From Nitrobacter winogradskyi Nb-255 (GTDB taxonomy: Bacteria > Pseudomonadota > Alphaproteobacteria > Rhizobiales > Xanthobacteraceae), in contig NC_007406.1 of NCBI RefSeq assembly GCF_000012725.1, positions 1,020,001 through 1,084,000 of the forward strand: a stretch of DNA of 64,000 nt. The letters are read 5' to 3'. Every line of letters starts with the position of its first letter. Position 1 is the stretch's first letter. The notes under the pieces are model-generated. The model searched no databases and was not told the origin of the DNA. It worked only from the letters and a program-made list of their open reading frames with translations. Of the stretch, positions 55,955 through 64,000 are shown piece after piece. Made by a program: the position numbers and the translations under genes.

Positions 55955-56239
55955 ATGCTCAGGCACGGAGTTGTCCTGTTTTCCGGAATTCTGGCGGGGG
56001 CCTGCATCGTCTCCACCGCCTATGCGGAAGAATATCGCGGGACGTTCGCCCAACGGATGGCCTGCACGCCGGATGTTTTCAGGCTGTGCCGCAGCGAGAT
56101 TCCGGACGTCGGCCGTATCGTCGCCTGCCTGCGGAAGAACCAGCCTCGGCTCGGCGGGCCGTGCCGCGCGGTGTTCGAGGCCAATGCCGATGCGGGCGGC
56201 GATGATGTCGTGGCGAAGGCAACCGGAAGTCACCGGTAA
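55955..56239 (+). CDS. Small secreted Cys-rich repeat protein, paralogue
   Basis: A 94-residue protein with a signal peptide (about residues 1-25, ending AYAEEY). The module CTPDVFRLCRSEIPDVGRI, C-x3-N and a final C is nearly identical in pattern to the protein at 6441. Four cysteines at the same spacing suggest two disulfides. Function unknown. It is a single gene after a repeat fragment. Confidence 0.7.
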   Translation: MLRHGVVLFSGILAGACIVSTAYAEEYRGTFAQRMACTPDVFRLCRSEIPDVGRIVACLRKNQPRLGGPCRAVFEANADAGGDDVVAKATGSHR

Positions 56240-56269
56240 GTCATTGGCCGAGCGGGACAGATGCCGCTT

Positions 56270-57484
56270 TCAGGCATCGGCTGCGAAGGTCGGACGTTGA
56301 CGGCTGCTGTGTGCGAATTTCCGGGTGGTCATCGGCTTGCCGAACAGGAACCCCTGGATGAAGTCGACGCCGATGCCATGCATCGCCAGGAAATCGTCGC
56401 GGGTCTCGACGCCTTCGGCCACTGTCTTGACGCCATGGCTTTTGGCGAGGTCGACGATCTGGCGGCAGACGGAGCGCTTGAGCCGCGCGGAAGAACTGCC
56501 GTCCACGAATTTGCGGTCGAGCTTGATCTCGGCGAATGGAAAATCTTTCAGCGCGGCCAGTGTCGGCCATTCGGTGCCCACATCATCGATCGACAGGCCG
56601 ATATTGTGAAAGCGCAGCCGGTGCGCAGCCTCGACCGCGAGCGACAGGTTCTGCACGACTTCGCTGCCGTCGACTTCCACGGTCAAGCCGTCGAACGCGG
56701 GATGATTCGGGAACTGCATCCGCAGGTCGTCGACGGCATTGGTGTCGGTGAAGAAGGCGAGGGGGAGATTGATGGAGATATGGATGCTGCCCGATTTGGC
56801 GACGAGGTAGCGCCAGTCCTGAAAAACCCGGCCGATGACGAAGTCCGACAGGGCGCGGAAATGAGGATCGCCCTCATCGGGAATGAAGCGCGCCGGCGGC
56901 ACGATCCCCCAGTTCGGATGACGCATCCGGATCAGCGCTTCAGCGCCGCTCAGCGAAAGGCTTCGCGCGTTGATCTTCGGTTGATACCAGAGTTCGAGCC
57001 AGCCGGCGCCGAGCGCCTCGGCCACATCGACCGGGGGGGATGGCGGCTCGGCCGGCACCAGGGCGGCGACGCGTGCGCGCAGATCCCTGTCGCTGAAGGG
57101 CGTCGATAGCACCGGCAGCAAGTCGAGCGCGAGATTTTCCCCGAGTTGCCGCGCTGCCTTGACGGCGGGCGCATCCGGCGGTCCGATCAGCAGCACTTTC
57201 GCGGCGCAGATCCGCGTCGCGAGCAGGTTCAGGATGCCGGGAACCGACAGGCCGTTCATCGAGAAGCTGATGACAATGATGTCGGGAAAATCGGAACGCA
57301 AAGACGCATCAAGGTCCTCCAGCGTGGCGCAGGCGAGAGGAATGAAACCCTGTTCCTCGAGTGCTTCGCTGAGCATGGACCGAACGTGATGCTTGCTTTC
57401 AACGATGCAGGCGCGGGGCTTCACCCTTCGCTTGCCGAAAGGCGTTTCCGCGATTCGATCGTCCTGCCTGGCTGTGTCGGTCAT
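56270..57484 (-). CDS. EAL-domain cyclic-di-GMP phosphodiesterase with a receiver-like N-terminus
   Basis: A 404-residue protein. Residues 25-140 resemble a response-regulator receiver (ACIVESKHHVRSMLSEALEE, IIVISFSMNG). Residues 155-395 form an EAL domain: GAEALIRMRHP, HISINLP, TVEVDGSE, LSIDDVGT, IKLDRKFV and AEGVET. The catalytic Glu, Asn, Asp and Lys positions are present, so it may hydrolyse cyclic-di-GMP. The usual phosphorylated Asp of the receiver reads VISFS, suggesting a non-phosphorylated domain. ATG 57484 follows GAGGA; 57514 is an alternative. Confidence 0.85.
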   Translation of the reverse strand: MTDTARQDDRIAETPFGKRRVKPRACIVESKHHVRSMLSEALEEQGFIPLACATLEDLDASLRSDFPDIIVISFSMNGLSVPGILNLLATRICAAKVLLIGPPDAPAVKAARQLGENLALDLLPVLSTPFSDRDLRARVAALVPAEPPSPPVDVAEALGAGWLELWYQPKINARSLSLSGAEALIRMRHPNWGIVPPARFIPDEGDPHFRALSDFVIGRVFQDWRYLVAKSGSIHISINLPLAFFTDTNAVDDLRMQFPNHPAFDGLTVEVDGSEVVQNLSLAVEAAHRLRFHNIGLSIDDVGTEWPTLAALKDFPFAEIKLDRKFVDGSSSARLKRSVCRQIVDLAKSHGVKTVAEGVETRDDFLAMHGIGVDFIQGFLFGKPMTTRKFAHSSRQRPTFAADA

Positions 57485-57703
57485 GCTTTGAGTCCTCGCT
57501 GGGCGAAATACCAACGTGAACCCCTTCTTATGGCTCCATCAGGGTCGGTTTTCGTAATGCTCCACTCGTGCACCGGAGAATGTCGGCGCATCGTTAACCT
57601 TGATAAACCTATTTAAAATTGAATCATGCGGAACCTGTCCTAAGGGCGGGTGAGGCTGAGATCGATATGCCCGGACATGGCCGGAAATTCAGGCCCGTTT
57701 GGA

Positions 57704-57732
57704 TTGACAGTCGGGGCCGGGATAGCCTAGAA
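57704..57732 (+). promoter_or_regulatory. Candidate promoter of rpmJ
   Basis: A consensus -35, TTGACA (57704-57709), is followed after 17 bases by CTAGAA (57727-57732), a weak -10. It lies about 90 bases upstream of the rpmJ start with no gene between. Confidence 0.45.
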
Positions 57733-57821
57733 ACCGCGCGTCTGGCGCGGTTCTCCGCGAGCCCTGCGTTTTGCTGTTCGGCCTTTCGTAACACGGGCTT
57801 TGAAAGATCAGGAACGTCCCC

Positions 57822-57947
57822 ATGAAAGTCCGTAACTCATTGAAATCTCTACGCTCTCGGCATCGCGATAACCGTCTGGTTCGTCGTAAGGGCCGGGTTT
57901 ATGTGATCAACAAGACCCAGCGCCGTTTCAAGGCTCGCCAGGGCTGA
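57822..57947 (+). CDS. rpmJ: Ribosomal protein L36 (bL36, 41-residue form)
   Basis: A 41-residue basic protein: [20 protein letters not shown], then [20 protein letters not shown] and G. This is the zinc-ligand-free, 41-residue type of L36 typical of alphaproteobacteria (no CxxC..H cysteines). It is too short for standard open-frame listing. It has its own likely promoter upstream and a strong terminator downstream. Confidence 0.95.
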   Translation: MKVRNSLKSLRSRHRDNRLVRRKGRVYVINKTQRRFKARQG

Positions 57948-58021
57948 TTCCGCGCGTCGGTTCGGGGCGATCGCCTGTAACCCGCTCTCCTGTAATCCGC
58001 TATAATATGCTTCTTGATGCG

Positions 58022-58042
58022 CCCCGGCTTTGCCGGGGTTTG
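58022..58042 (+). terminator. Rho-independent terminator after rpmJ
   Basis: CCCCGGC-TTT-GCCGGGG is a perfect seven-base stem followed by TTTGTTGTGTTT. It lies 75 bases after the rpmJ stop. Confidence 0.8.
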
Positions 58043-58050
58043 TTGTGTTT

Positions 58051-58180
58051 GTAGCGTTTTCGAGCAAAGCATGTCCTCGGGCTTGACCCGAGGATGATGG
58101 ATTATCTGATCGCGCGAGGGAAACGCGTCAAAAGATCATAGAGCCTCGCTTCTGATTTTATCGGAAGCGAAAAGGCTCCA
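58051..58180 (+). repeat. Dispersed repeat with the long insert
   Basis: GTAGCGTTTTCGAGCAAAGC, CATGTCCTCGGGCTTGACCC, GAGGGAAACGCGTCAAAAGA and the hairpin tail GAGCCTCGCTTCTGATTTTA / CGGAAGCGAAAAGGCTC. Confidence 0.75.
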
Positions 58181-58277
58181 GGTCCTGTCGGATTGACGCC
58201 GGGCGGGATCGATTCGTGGAACGGAGAGCCGCTGTCGTGTAAGCTCCGGAAGCTCGCATGATGTCCGGAGCTTCTGA

Positions 58278-58943
58278 ATGCAACCGACAACCTCCTCGGC
58301 CGGGCGGCTTTGTCTGCCAATGCTGTTCGTCCTCGCTGGGACTCTGGCGCCAACTCTCGTGTCCGCGCAGTCGTCATCGCGCAGCCCTCCGCAGGCTACG
58401 CCGCCTGAGGCCACCCAGCCCAGCGATCCGCCACGGACGCTGCCGAGAAGTCCGAAAGAGAGGGGTCGCGGTCTCGATTTCCTGTTCGGCGCCCTCAAGG
58501 CCGCGCCGGATGAGGCGAGTGCGAGGCATGTCGAGTCGCGGATCCTGACGCTTTGGAGCCAAACCTCAAGCGACACGATCTCGCTTTTGATGCAACGCGT
58601 GAAGACAGCGACGGACGCCAAACAAAGCGACGTCGCGCTCAAACTGCTTGATGCGGTTTTGAAGCTGCGTCCCGAATACATCGAGGGATGGAGCCGGCGC
58701 GCGACTTTGCACTATGTGCGCAACGACTATCAGCGTTCGCTAGAGGATATCGAGCAGGTGCTGATCCGCGAGCCGCGCCACTTTGGAGCGCTGGCGGGTC
58801 TCGGCGTGATCATGCAGGAGCTTGGCGATGACAAGCGCGCGCTTGACGCTTTCCGCAAGGCGCTCGCGGTCAATCCCCATCTCGAGAGAGTGCGGGAGCT
58901 GGTCAAAACCCTGACTGAAAAAGTCGAAGGCCGCGATATCTGA
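58278..58943 (+). CDS. Secreted TPR protein
   Basis: A 221-residue protein with a signal peptide (about residues 1-30, ending LVSAQ) and a Pro/Ser/Arg-rich linker (31-65). Three TPR-like helix pairs follow at about 85-215: AKQSDVALKLLDAVLKLRPE, ALHYVRN-type NDYQRSLEDIEQVLIREPRH, and DDKRALDAFRKALAVNPHLE. It is a periplasmic protein-interaction scaffold of unknown role, conserved in Bradyrhizobiaceae. It is a single gene. Confidence 0.75.
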   Translation: MQPTTSSAGRLCLPMLFVLAGTLAPTLVSAQSSSRSPPQATPPEATQPSDPPRTLPRSPKERGRGLDFLFGALKAAPDEASARHVESRILTLWSQTSSDTISLLMQRVKTATDAKQSDVALKLLDAVLKLRPEYIEGWSRRATLHYVRNDYQRSLEDIEQVLIREPRHFGALAGLGVIMQELGDDKRALDAFRKALAVNPHLERVRELVKTLTEKVEGRDI

Positions 58944-59030
58944 CCGACGATGAGAGAGTAATCCGCAACGGCCGCGCGTTCACGTTCACGATCCTCGGTC
59001 ATTTCGATTCAAGGTCATCCTGATCCAAGG

Positions 59031-59217
59031 CATTATCGCTTTTGATTGAATCAGAAGCCGGACCTCCGGCTTGTTGTTTTGACGCGTTTCTTCACGCGAA
59101 CCGGTATCCATCCTTAGGGCTCACGCCCGAGGACATGCTTCGCTCGAAAACGCTCCAAATTGTTGTCTGACGCGTTTTCTTCACGCGAACCGGTGTCCAC
59201 TTCGCTCGAAAACGCTA
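59031..59217 (-). repeat. Two tandem dispersed repeats, inverted
   Basis: Read on the minus strand, two copies start TAGCGTTTTCGAGCGAAGTG (59217) and GCGTTTTCGAGCGAAGCATG (about 59155). The second has the long TCGGGCGTGAGCCC insert. The tail hairpin lies at about 59035-59075. The stop of the neighbouring small gene lies in the repeat end. Confidence 0.75.
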
Positions 59218-59376
59218 ATGCAGCGTATTGCCGTCGCGTACTGCCGCATAAAGCCGTTGCAACTCATTCTCCAGCCGTTCGTTGACCATCAGGAGCGCCA
59301 TCAGCGCGCCGCGAAGGTCGCCGTCGCATGACGCTACGATCTCATCTATGACGGCTTCGCCAGCTTCAAAACTCAT
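59215..59376 (-). CDS. Small conserved hypothetical protein
   Basis: A 53-residue acidic helical protein (MSFEAGEAVIDEIVASCDGD, then LRGALMALLMVNERLENELQ). The frame is open further upstream, but ATG 59376 preceded by GGGAG is chosen. The size and pattern are common in Bradyrhizobiaceae; no function known. Confidence 0.5.
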   Translation of the reverse strand: MSFEAGEAVIDEIVASCDGDLRGALMALLMVNERLENELQRLYAAVRDGNTLH

Positions 59377-59530
59377 CTGAGATACTCCCGTTGAAGTCGC
59401 CTCACTTTCTCCTACGAACGTGAACAATGTCTGCAGGACGATTTGCAGCGCCCGTGGATAACGAGGATAAGTGGGTGGACGGGTTTGAAGCATGCCGTCT
59501 CGACCCTGATCGATCGACACCCGGGCAGAA

Positions 59531-59738
59531 AGAGCATGGTCCCGAGAAGTGGAAACCGGTTCTCGGATAAGATCATGCTCGATCAGAAAATTAAGCTTGG
59601 GGTCTGATTCAACGCAGTTGGATCAGACCGTGAAACATCGTCCGGCGGAGTGGATGAGCTGTTCGCGTGGAAGAAAACGCGTCAGAGCAACAATCCAGGA
59701 CCTCGCGTTCTGATTCCCATACAAAGCGAAGAGCTTCT
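59531..59738. repeat. Composite of dispersed repeat fragments
   Basis: AGAGCATGGTCCCGAGAAGT to GATAAGATCATGCTCGATCA is one inverted module. GATTCAACGCAGTTGGATCA follows, then GTTCGCGTGGAAGAAAACGC and a decayed hairpin tail ending at the pyk stop. Confidence 0.65.
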
Positions 59739-61173
59739 AAACCCCCGTTTCGCCGTTCGGGCCGACGAAAGCGATGCGCACCATGTTCGTCGCGCCTGGC
59801 GTGCCGAGCGGTACGCCGGCCACGATGATGATGCGCTCGCCTGCCTTGGCAAATCCGTCGCGGAAAGCGATGGAGCCGGCACGGTCGACCATGTCGTCCT
59901 GGTCATGGGCGTCTTCCGCCACCACGCAATGGACACCCCACGCCACGGCCAGCTTGCGTCCCGTCGCGAGGTTAGGGGTGATGGCGACCACCGGCGGCTT
60001 CGGGCGCTCGCGCGCCATGCGCAGCGCTGTCGAGCCTGAACTGGTCCAGCATATGATCGCGGAGAGATCGAGCGTCTCTGCGATCTGCCGGGCGGCGTCG
60101 GCGATGGCGTCGCCGACGGTAGGCTCCGGCTCGGCACGCTGCGCGTTGAGCACGCCGCGATAGATCGGGTCGCGCTCCACCTCTTCGCCGATTCGGTTCA
60201 TGGTCGAGATGGCTTCCACCGGATATTTTCCAGCCGCCGATTCGGCGGAAAGCATGATGGCGTCCGCGCCTTCGTAAACCGCGGTGGCGACGTCGGAGAC
60301 CTCGGCGCGGGTCGGCACCGGCGACAGGATCATGGATTCCAGCATTTGCGTCGCGATCACCACGGGCTTGCCGGCACGCCGCGCCATGCGCGTCATCTGC
60401 TTTTGCAGGCTGGGTACCTGCTCGAGGGGCAATTCGACGCCGAGGTCGCCGCGCGCGACCATCAGGGCGTCGGCCATTTCGATGATTTCGGGCAGCCGGT
60501 CGATCGCTTGCGGCTTTTCGATCTTGGCCATCACCGATGCTCGGCCGCGGATCACCTTCTTGGCTTCGGCGACATCGTCCGCTCGCTGCACGAAGGACAA
60601 CGCAATCCAGTCAACGCCGGTTTCCAGCGCGGCATCGAGATCGGAGCGATCCTTGGGGGTCATCGCCGATACCGGCAAATCGGTATCGGGCAGGCTCACT
60701 CCCTTGCGGTCGGACATCCTGCCGCCGACGACGACGCGCGTCACGGTGCGCTCGGGCGAGGTTTCCTCGGCGATCAGCCGCACCTTGCCGTCATCGAGCA
60801 GCAGGGTGTGACCGGGACGCAGCGCCGCCAGGATTTCGGGATGCGGCAGGTGAACCCGGGTTTTGTCGCCGGGAGTGTTGTCGGAATCCAGAACGAAGGT
60901 CTCGCCGTTGCTCAACTGGACAGGACCATCGGCGAATGAGCCGAGACGGAGCTTTGGACCCTGAAGGTCGACAAGAATCCCGATCGGACGACCATAGCTG
61001 GCTTCGACGTTGCGAATCGTCGCTACCAGTTCGCGCATCTTGTCATGCGAGGTATGGCTCATGTTGATGCGGAAAACGTCCGCGCCAGCCTCGAACAGGC
61101 GGCGCACCATCGTGCTGTCGGATGAGGCGGGCCCGAGGGTGGCGAGTATCTTGATGCGGCGCAGACGTCTCAT
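59737..61173 (-). CDS. pyk: Pyruvate kinase
   Basis: A 478-residue enzyme making pyruvate and ATP from phosphoenolpyruvate and ADP. Signatures are IKILATLGPASSDSTMVRRL, INMSHTSHD, DLQGPKLRLG, the active-site VMAKIEKPQAIDRLPEIIEM and VARGDLGVELPLEQVPSLQK. Visible also are AEVSDVATAVYEGADAIMLS and the C-terminal regulatory domain. ATG 61173 gives the family start; it overlaps the stop of the DUF1036 gene by four bases (ATGA), so the two are translationally coupled. Confidence 0.96.
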   Translation of the reverse strand: MRRLRRIKILATLGPASSDSTMVRRLFEAGADVFRINMSHTSHDKMRELVATIRNVEASYGRPIGILVDLQGPKLRLGSFADGPVQLSNGETFVLDSDNTPGDKTRVHLPHPEILAALRPGHTLLLDDGKVRLIAEETSPERTVTRVVVGGRMSDRKGVSLPDTDLPVSAMTPKDRSDLDAALETGVDWIALSFVQRADDVAEAKKVIRGRASVMAKIEKPQAIDRLPEIIEMADALMVARGDLGVELPLEQVPSLQKQMTRMARRAGKPVVIATQMLESMILSPVPTRAEVSDVATAVYEGADAIMLSAESAAGKYPVEAISTMNRIGEEVERDPIYRGVLNAQRAEPEPTVGDAIADAARQIAETLDLSAIICWTSSGSTALRMARERPKPPVVAITPNLATGRKLAVAWGVHCVVAEDAHDQDDMVDRAGSIAFRDGFAKAGERIIIVAGVPLGTPGATNMVRIAFVGPNGETGV

Positions 61174-61754
61174 GGCTTGCGCCCGGGCAACGCGTCTGGC
61201 GTCAGACCAGACCCGGGAGGCGTTCCGCCCGTGGAATCGGACCCGCCCGGAATTCCATCTTGCCCGGGCATTCCGGGTACGCGCTGCGGTCCATGTTCGC
61301 CGGACTCCGTCAGCTGCACGGTCCATGCGCGCTGGTCGCCGGTATCGATCTCAAAGAAGCCGGTGCGATCGAAGCCCCGCGCGAGACAATTCTCGGTGCC
61401 TTTGATTGTGAATTCTTTATCGCGTGAACACATGAAAGCCTGTCCCGACCATTCGCCGCCATGGTCGTAATCTAGAGCATAAATATAATAATAACGTGCG
61501 ATGAGCGTGCCTCGCAGCAAGGTCTCGCAGGCATGCGATGAGATATTCCACCAGCCCTCGGTGGTCCAGCCGTCCGCGCTCTTGTAGCCAAGGGCGATGC
61601 CGACGCGGCTGGAAGTATTGTTGCAGAGCCGGAAGTCCGCGGCAGCGGGCGCGGACCACAGGCAGACGACAACGAGGCCGAGGGCAGGCAAGAAGCCCGC
61701 GATGCTCGCGCGGCGCGAGAGGGTGAGAAAGAGGAGGTGGTCTGGTTTGGTCAT
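61170..61754 (-). CDS. Secreted DUF1036 protein
   Basis: A 194-residue exported protein. A signal peptide ends at about residue 39 (SAPAAADF). The DUF1036 domain follows (FRLCNNTSSRVGIALGYKSA, WTTEGWWNISSHACETLLRG, RYYYIYALDYDHGGEWSG). The C-terminal tail is Gly/Pro-rich with GMPGQDGIPGG. Cysteines suggest disulfides. The family is commonly encoded just before pyk in alphaproteobacteria, but its function is unknown. Confidence 0.9.
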   Translation of the reverse strand: MTKPDHLLFLTLSRRASIAGFLPALGLVVVCLWSAPAAADFRLCNNTSSRVGIALGYKSADGWTTEGWWNISSHACETLLRGTLIARYYYIYALDYDHGGEWSGQAFMCSRDKEFTIKGTENCLARGFDRTGFFEIDTGDQRAWTVQLTESGEHGPQRVPGMPGQDGIPGGSDSTGGTPPGSGLTPDALPGRKP

Positions 61755-61936
61755 TTAGCCGGGCAAATCGTTTCGCGTGATTTCGCGTGACCCGCCGCGC
61801 CTGTCAACGGCTGGAGCCGGCTTTTCACGTCAAGGTGCTCATTTTCCGGCCTGTGAACTGCTATTTGCCCTGCGATGTGGTAAAATCCGTGACACGCTCC
61901 AACTCAACCTCCGACAGGCGATGGCGAGATCAGTCC

Positions 61937-62239
61937 ATGACGATTGATGACAGAACACGAACCGAACTGGAAGCTGCGGTATTCCGTCGGCTGGTCAGGC
62001 ATCTGCAGTCCCGGAGCGATGTCCAGAACATCGAGCTCATGAACCTGGCGGGCTTCTGCCGCAACTGCCTCTCGAACTGGCTCAAGGAGGCCGCTGACGA
62101 ACAAGGCGCCGGCATGACTAAGGACGAAAGCCGCGAAGCGGTGTACGGCATGACTTATGAGGCCTGGAAGGCGAAACATCAGAGCGAGGCGACGCCGGAG
62201 CAACTCGCGGCGATGAAGAAGAACGCGGGCGGTCACTGA
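61937..62239 (+). CDS. DUF1244 protein
   Basis: A 100-residue cytosolic protein of the DUF1244 family: VFRRLVRHLQSRSDVQNIEL, MNLAGFCRNCLSNWLKEAAD, EAVYGMTYEAWKAKHQSEAT. The C-x2-C motif in FCRNCLSNW is conserved in the family. Function unknown. ATG 61937 is chosen over the frame start at 61787, which begins with non-conserved sequence. It is divergent from DUF1036-pyk, a frequent neighbourhood. Confidence 0.88.
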   Translation: MTIDDRTRTELEAAVFRRLVRHLQSRSDVQNIELMNLAGFCRNCLSNWLKEAADEQGAGMTKDESREAVYGMTYEAWKAKHQSEATPEQLAAMKKNAGGH

Positions 62240-62411
62240 TTTCGCGCCCGCGGTCTGTGGGCCGCTGTGGATGAGCGCGATGCCGCCTTGACGCCGGGCG
62301 CGCCGCTCGGGAGTGTCGGCCTTCAAAATGTGACAGGCGGCGAGCGCGTCCGAGCTACATTCCCAACGTCATCTTTCATATCCGTCATCATTCATATTCA
62401 GGAGTAGCAGG

Positions 62412-62681
62412 ATGGTCACCGCCGTCGCCGCCAAGGAAGAGCCCGTGACCAGTTTCGCGAAGGATCAGCTCAGGGCCATCATCGAGCGTATCGAGCGGCT
62501 GGAAGAAGAGAAGAAGACCATTTCCGATGATATTCGTGATGTCTACGCCGAGGCCAAGGGCAACGGGTATGACGTCAAGGCGTTGCGAACGATCGTGCGG
62601 ATGCGCAAGCAGGACGCCAACGAGCGTCAGGAGCAGGAAACGATTCTGGAAACCTATATGCACGCGCTCGGAATGCTGTGA
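62412..62681 (+). CDS. gapR: GapR-family DNA-binding protein (DUF2312)
   Basis: An 89-residue protein: [60 protein letters not shown], ending YMHALGML. This is the GapR family, which encircles overtwisted DNA ahead of replication and transcription forks and stimulates topoisomerases in Caulobacter. Length and motif order are typical. It stands alone, with a repeat composite downstream. Confidence 0.94.
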   Translation: MVTAVAAKEEPVTSFAKDQLRAIIERIERLEEEKKTISDDIRDVYAEAKGNGYDVKALRTIVRMRKQDANERQEQETILETYMHALGML

Positions 62682-62730
62682 GGCGCGGGCGCGGCTTTGC
62701 ATCCATCAAAGCCCGGAATCAAACACCCTG

Positions 62731-62976
62731 AGCATGATACCGACCCGAAGCGCCGCGCCGGCGCAAAGTGGAAACCGGTGTTCGGAAAAAGATCACGCTC
62801 AAACAAAGAAGATAAGCGGCGAGTCTGGTTCAAGGGAATTGAACCCAGACTCCAGGCTTTTTCGGTTGGGGCGATCAGAGCATTTTACGGTGAGGGTGGA
62901 CCTCTGTTCTCGCGAAGAAAACGCGTCCCAAATAAGATCATAGAGCTTCGCTTCTGATTCATCAGAAGCGGAAAGG
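62731..62976. repeat. Composite of dispersed repeats
   Basis: GAGCATGATACCGACCCGAA to AAGTGGAAACCGGTGTTCGG and GATCACGCTC, then AGAGCATTTTACGGTGAGGG, GCGAAGAAAACGCGTCCCAA and the hairpin AGCTTCGCTTCTGATTC / ATCAGAAGCGGAA. It separates gapR from the convergent gene. Confidence 0.7.
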
Positions 62977-62979
62977 CGA

Positions 62980-64000
62980 CTACCGCAGCGAGGCTGCCTG
63001 CACCGCGAGCGCGGTCGTCGTCAACCGGGCGACGGCCGATCCGGTAAATCGATCGCAGACCATGCCCATTTGCGGATCGCCGGAGAAAGCCATGGCGATC
63101 GTCCGGTCCGGCTTGGTGAAATAAGCCTGCATCAGGGTCATGTCCTGTTCGCCCATGACCGTCGCCAGCATTGTGCGGCTGGCGCTCGGGGAAAGGATCA
63201 TCGCACGCATCCAGGCAGTGCTGTCGCGTGAGGCCGCTGGCGCCAAACGGCGCGAGATCGACACCGTGGACTTTCGGCCCTGAGCGCTTTTGGCGACGAC
63301 CGTGGTCACACCGTCCACCGCCATCGGGTTGCGCGCGGGGAGGGGCGCCGGCCGGACGGGCGGGATCGATGCTGTCGCCGCGAAGATTCGCGCGCGCCGG
63401 ACGTCCTTCTCCGGCGCATAGGCCAGCGCCTGCAAGGGATCAGAAATGCTGCCGGTCGCGGTGTGTCGGTCGGCTGCCGAGGCGACCGCCCGCCGTGCGC
63501 TGACGGCCGCCGCGATCTGCTTCTGCGTGGCCTGGTTCGGGGCCGGCGGGATATCGTCCCAGAAACCGCGGGAATTGATGATGTCGGCGGGGGTCTGAGG
63601 TTTGCTCCCCTCCGCCTGTCTCGCGGAAAGCGGCGTCGGGGCGGGGCGCACGTCGGCGGCGGCCAGCCTGAAAGCCCCCGGCTTCGCCCGCGGCAGCGGC
63701 ACCGCATCTGCCGAGGTAGCAGCGGGCGCGGGTGCGGGTGCTTGATCCGGCCGAGCAGCCGGCGCGCCGTCAGACTCGTCATCCTCATCGGCCGACTTGC
63801 CGCGGAATAGCGCCAGCAGGAAGTTCGACGGCTTGCTGCTTGCGGTTCCTTCCTCACCCGCGTGGCGGCGGCGCTTCTCGATGTCGGCCATCGCCACCTG
63901 ATAGCCCGCCAGCGGGTTGCCGTCCGAGGGAATGTGCACGGTGCGGCCGTCCGGGAAGACGCGCGCCAACTGATCGTGGGTCATGCGCGGCCAGTGCCGC
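62980..64000 (-). CDS. DUF882-like (M15-type) protein, 3' part, cut by the window end
   Basis: The frame is open to base 64000. The first visible residues, RHWPRMTHDQLARVFPDGRT followed by VHIPSDGNPLAGYQVAMADI, match the end of the DUF882 peptidase-like domain of alphaproteobacterial cell-wall proteins. About 300 residues of Ala/Pro-rich, low-complexity sequence follow, with a more conserved tail (SASRTMLATVMGEQDMTLMQ, AFSGDPQMGMVCDRFTGSAV). It is probably exported and acts on peptidoglycan, but the catalytic part lies outside the window. An internal Met is not the true start. Confidence 0.75.
   Translation of the reverse strand, partial: RHWPRMTHDQLARVFPDGRTVHIPSDGNPLAGYQVAMADIEKRRRHAGEEGTASSKPSNFLLALFRGKSADEDDESDGAPAARPDQAPAPAPAATSADAVPLPRAKPGAFRLAAADVRPAPTPLSARQAEGSKPQTPADIINSRGFWDDIPPAPNQATQKQIAAAVSARRAVASAADRHTATGSISDPLQALAYAPEKDVRRARIFAATASIPPVRPAPLPARNPMAVDGVTTVVAKSAQGRKSTVSISRRLAPAASRDSTAWMRAMILSPSASRTMLATVMGEQDMTLMQAYFTKPDRTIAMAFSGDPQMGMVCDRFTGSAVARLTTTALAVQAASLR

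Noticed and set aside
1-64000. tRNA, rRNA or prophage content
   Set aside because: No tRNA T-loop/acceptor pattern, rRNA stretch or phage structural gene was recognised by eye; a dedicated tRNA scan was not possible here.

Overview
The window is GC-rich chromosomal DNA from an alphaproteobacterium of the Bradyrhizobium / Rhodopseudomonas / Nitrobacter group, most likely Nitrobacter. The strongest pointer is a nitrite oxidoreductase beta subunit (NxrB, 41550-43091). Further pointers are small protein families typical of the group (DUF1244, DUF1036 next to pyruvate kinase, GapR, DUF6894-like) and many copies of a dispersed intergenic repeat carrying a GCGTTTTCGAGCGAAG core. The species call is inference. 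No rRNA, tRNA or prophage was recognised.

1-16 kb: outer-membrane barrel protein; a molybdenum-linked pair (DUF2478 protein and a ModE-type regulator consisting of the DNA-binding domain only); a large MscS channel; a two-component flavin monooxygenase; a NhaD/ArsB-like transporter. Then comes a TonB-dependent receptor - small secreted protein - MauG-like di-haem peroxidase cluster. It is preceded by a perfect ModE-type palindrome, with a second palindrome inside the cluster. 16-26 kb: SelO pseudokinase, TreY, the two subunits of the molybdenum storage protein (mosB, mosA) and a fused PabA-PabB.

26-30 kb: a decayed type II-C CRISPR-Cas locus. It has a frameshifted cas9 tail, cas1 split by an IS630-type element, an intact cas2 and a two-repeat, one-spacer array. 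30-41 kb: a NarL-like regulator with a degenerate receiver domain, then a type I secretion cluster. That cluster holds two low-complexity Asn/Asp-rich proteins, an ABC exporter whose switch histidine is Gln, an HlyD adaptor and a GNAT-TPR fusion.

41-53 kb: solitary nxrB, Tat-exported tyrosinase with a small partner, a repeat-rich stretch, msrA, an IS5-type element, mobA, a TusA-like protein, and a second, inverted copy of the IS630-type element sitting in the hemE stop codon. 53-64 kb: mostly core genes (hemE, wrbA, pirin/LysR pair, EAL protein, rpmJ, TPR protein, pyk, DUF1036, DUF1244, gapR) and the 3' part of a large DUF882-like gene that runs off the window.

The unifying theme is molybdenum: a regulator, several candidate ModE operators, a candidate outer-membrane uptake system, a storage protein, cofactor nucleotide attachment (MobA) and a subunit of the molybdoenzyme that supplies energy to nitrite oxidisers.
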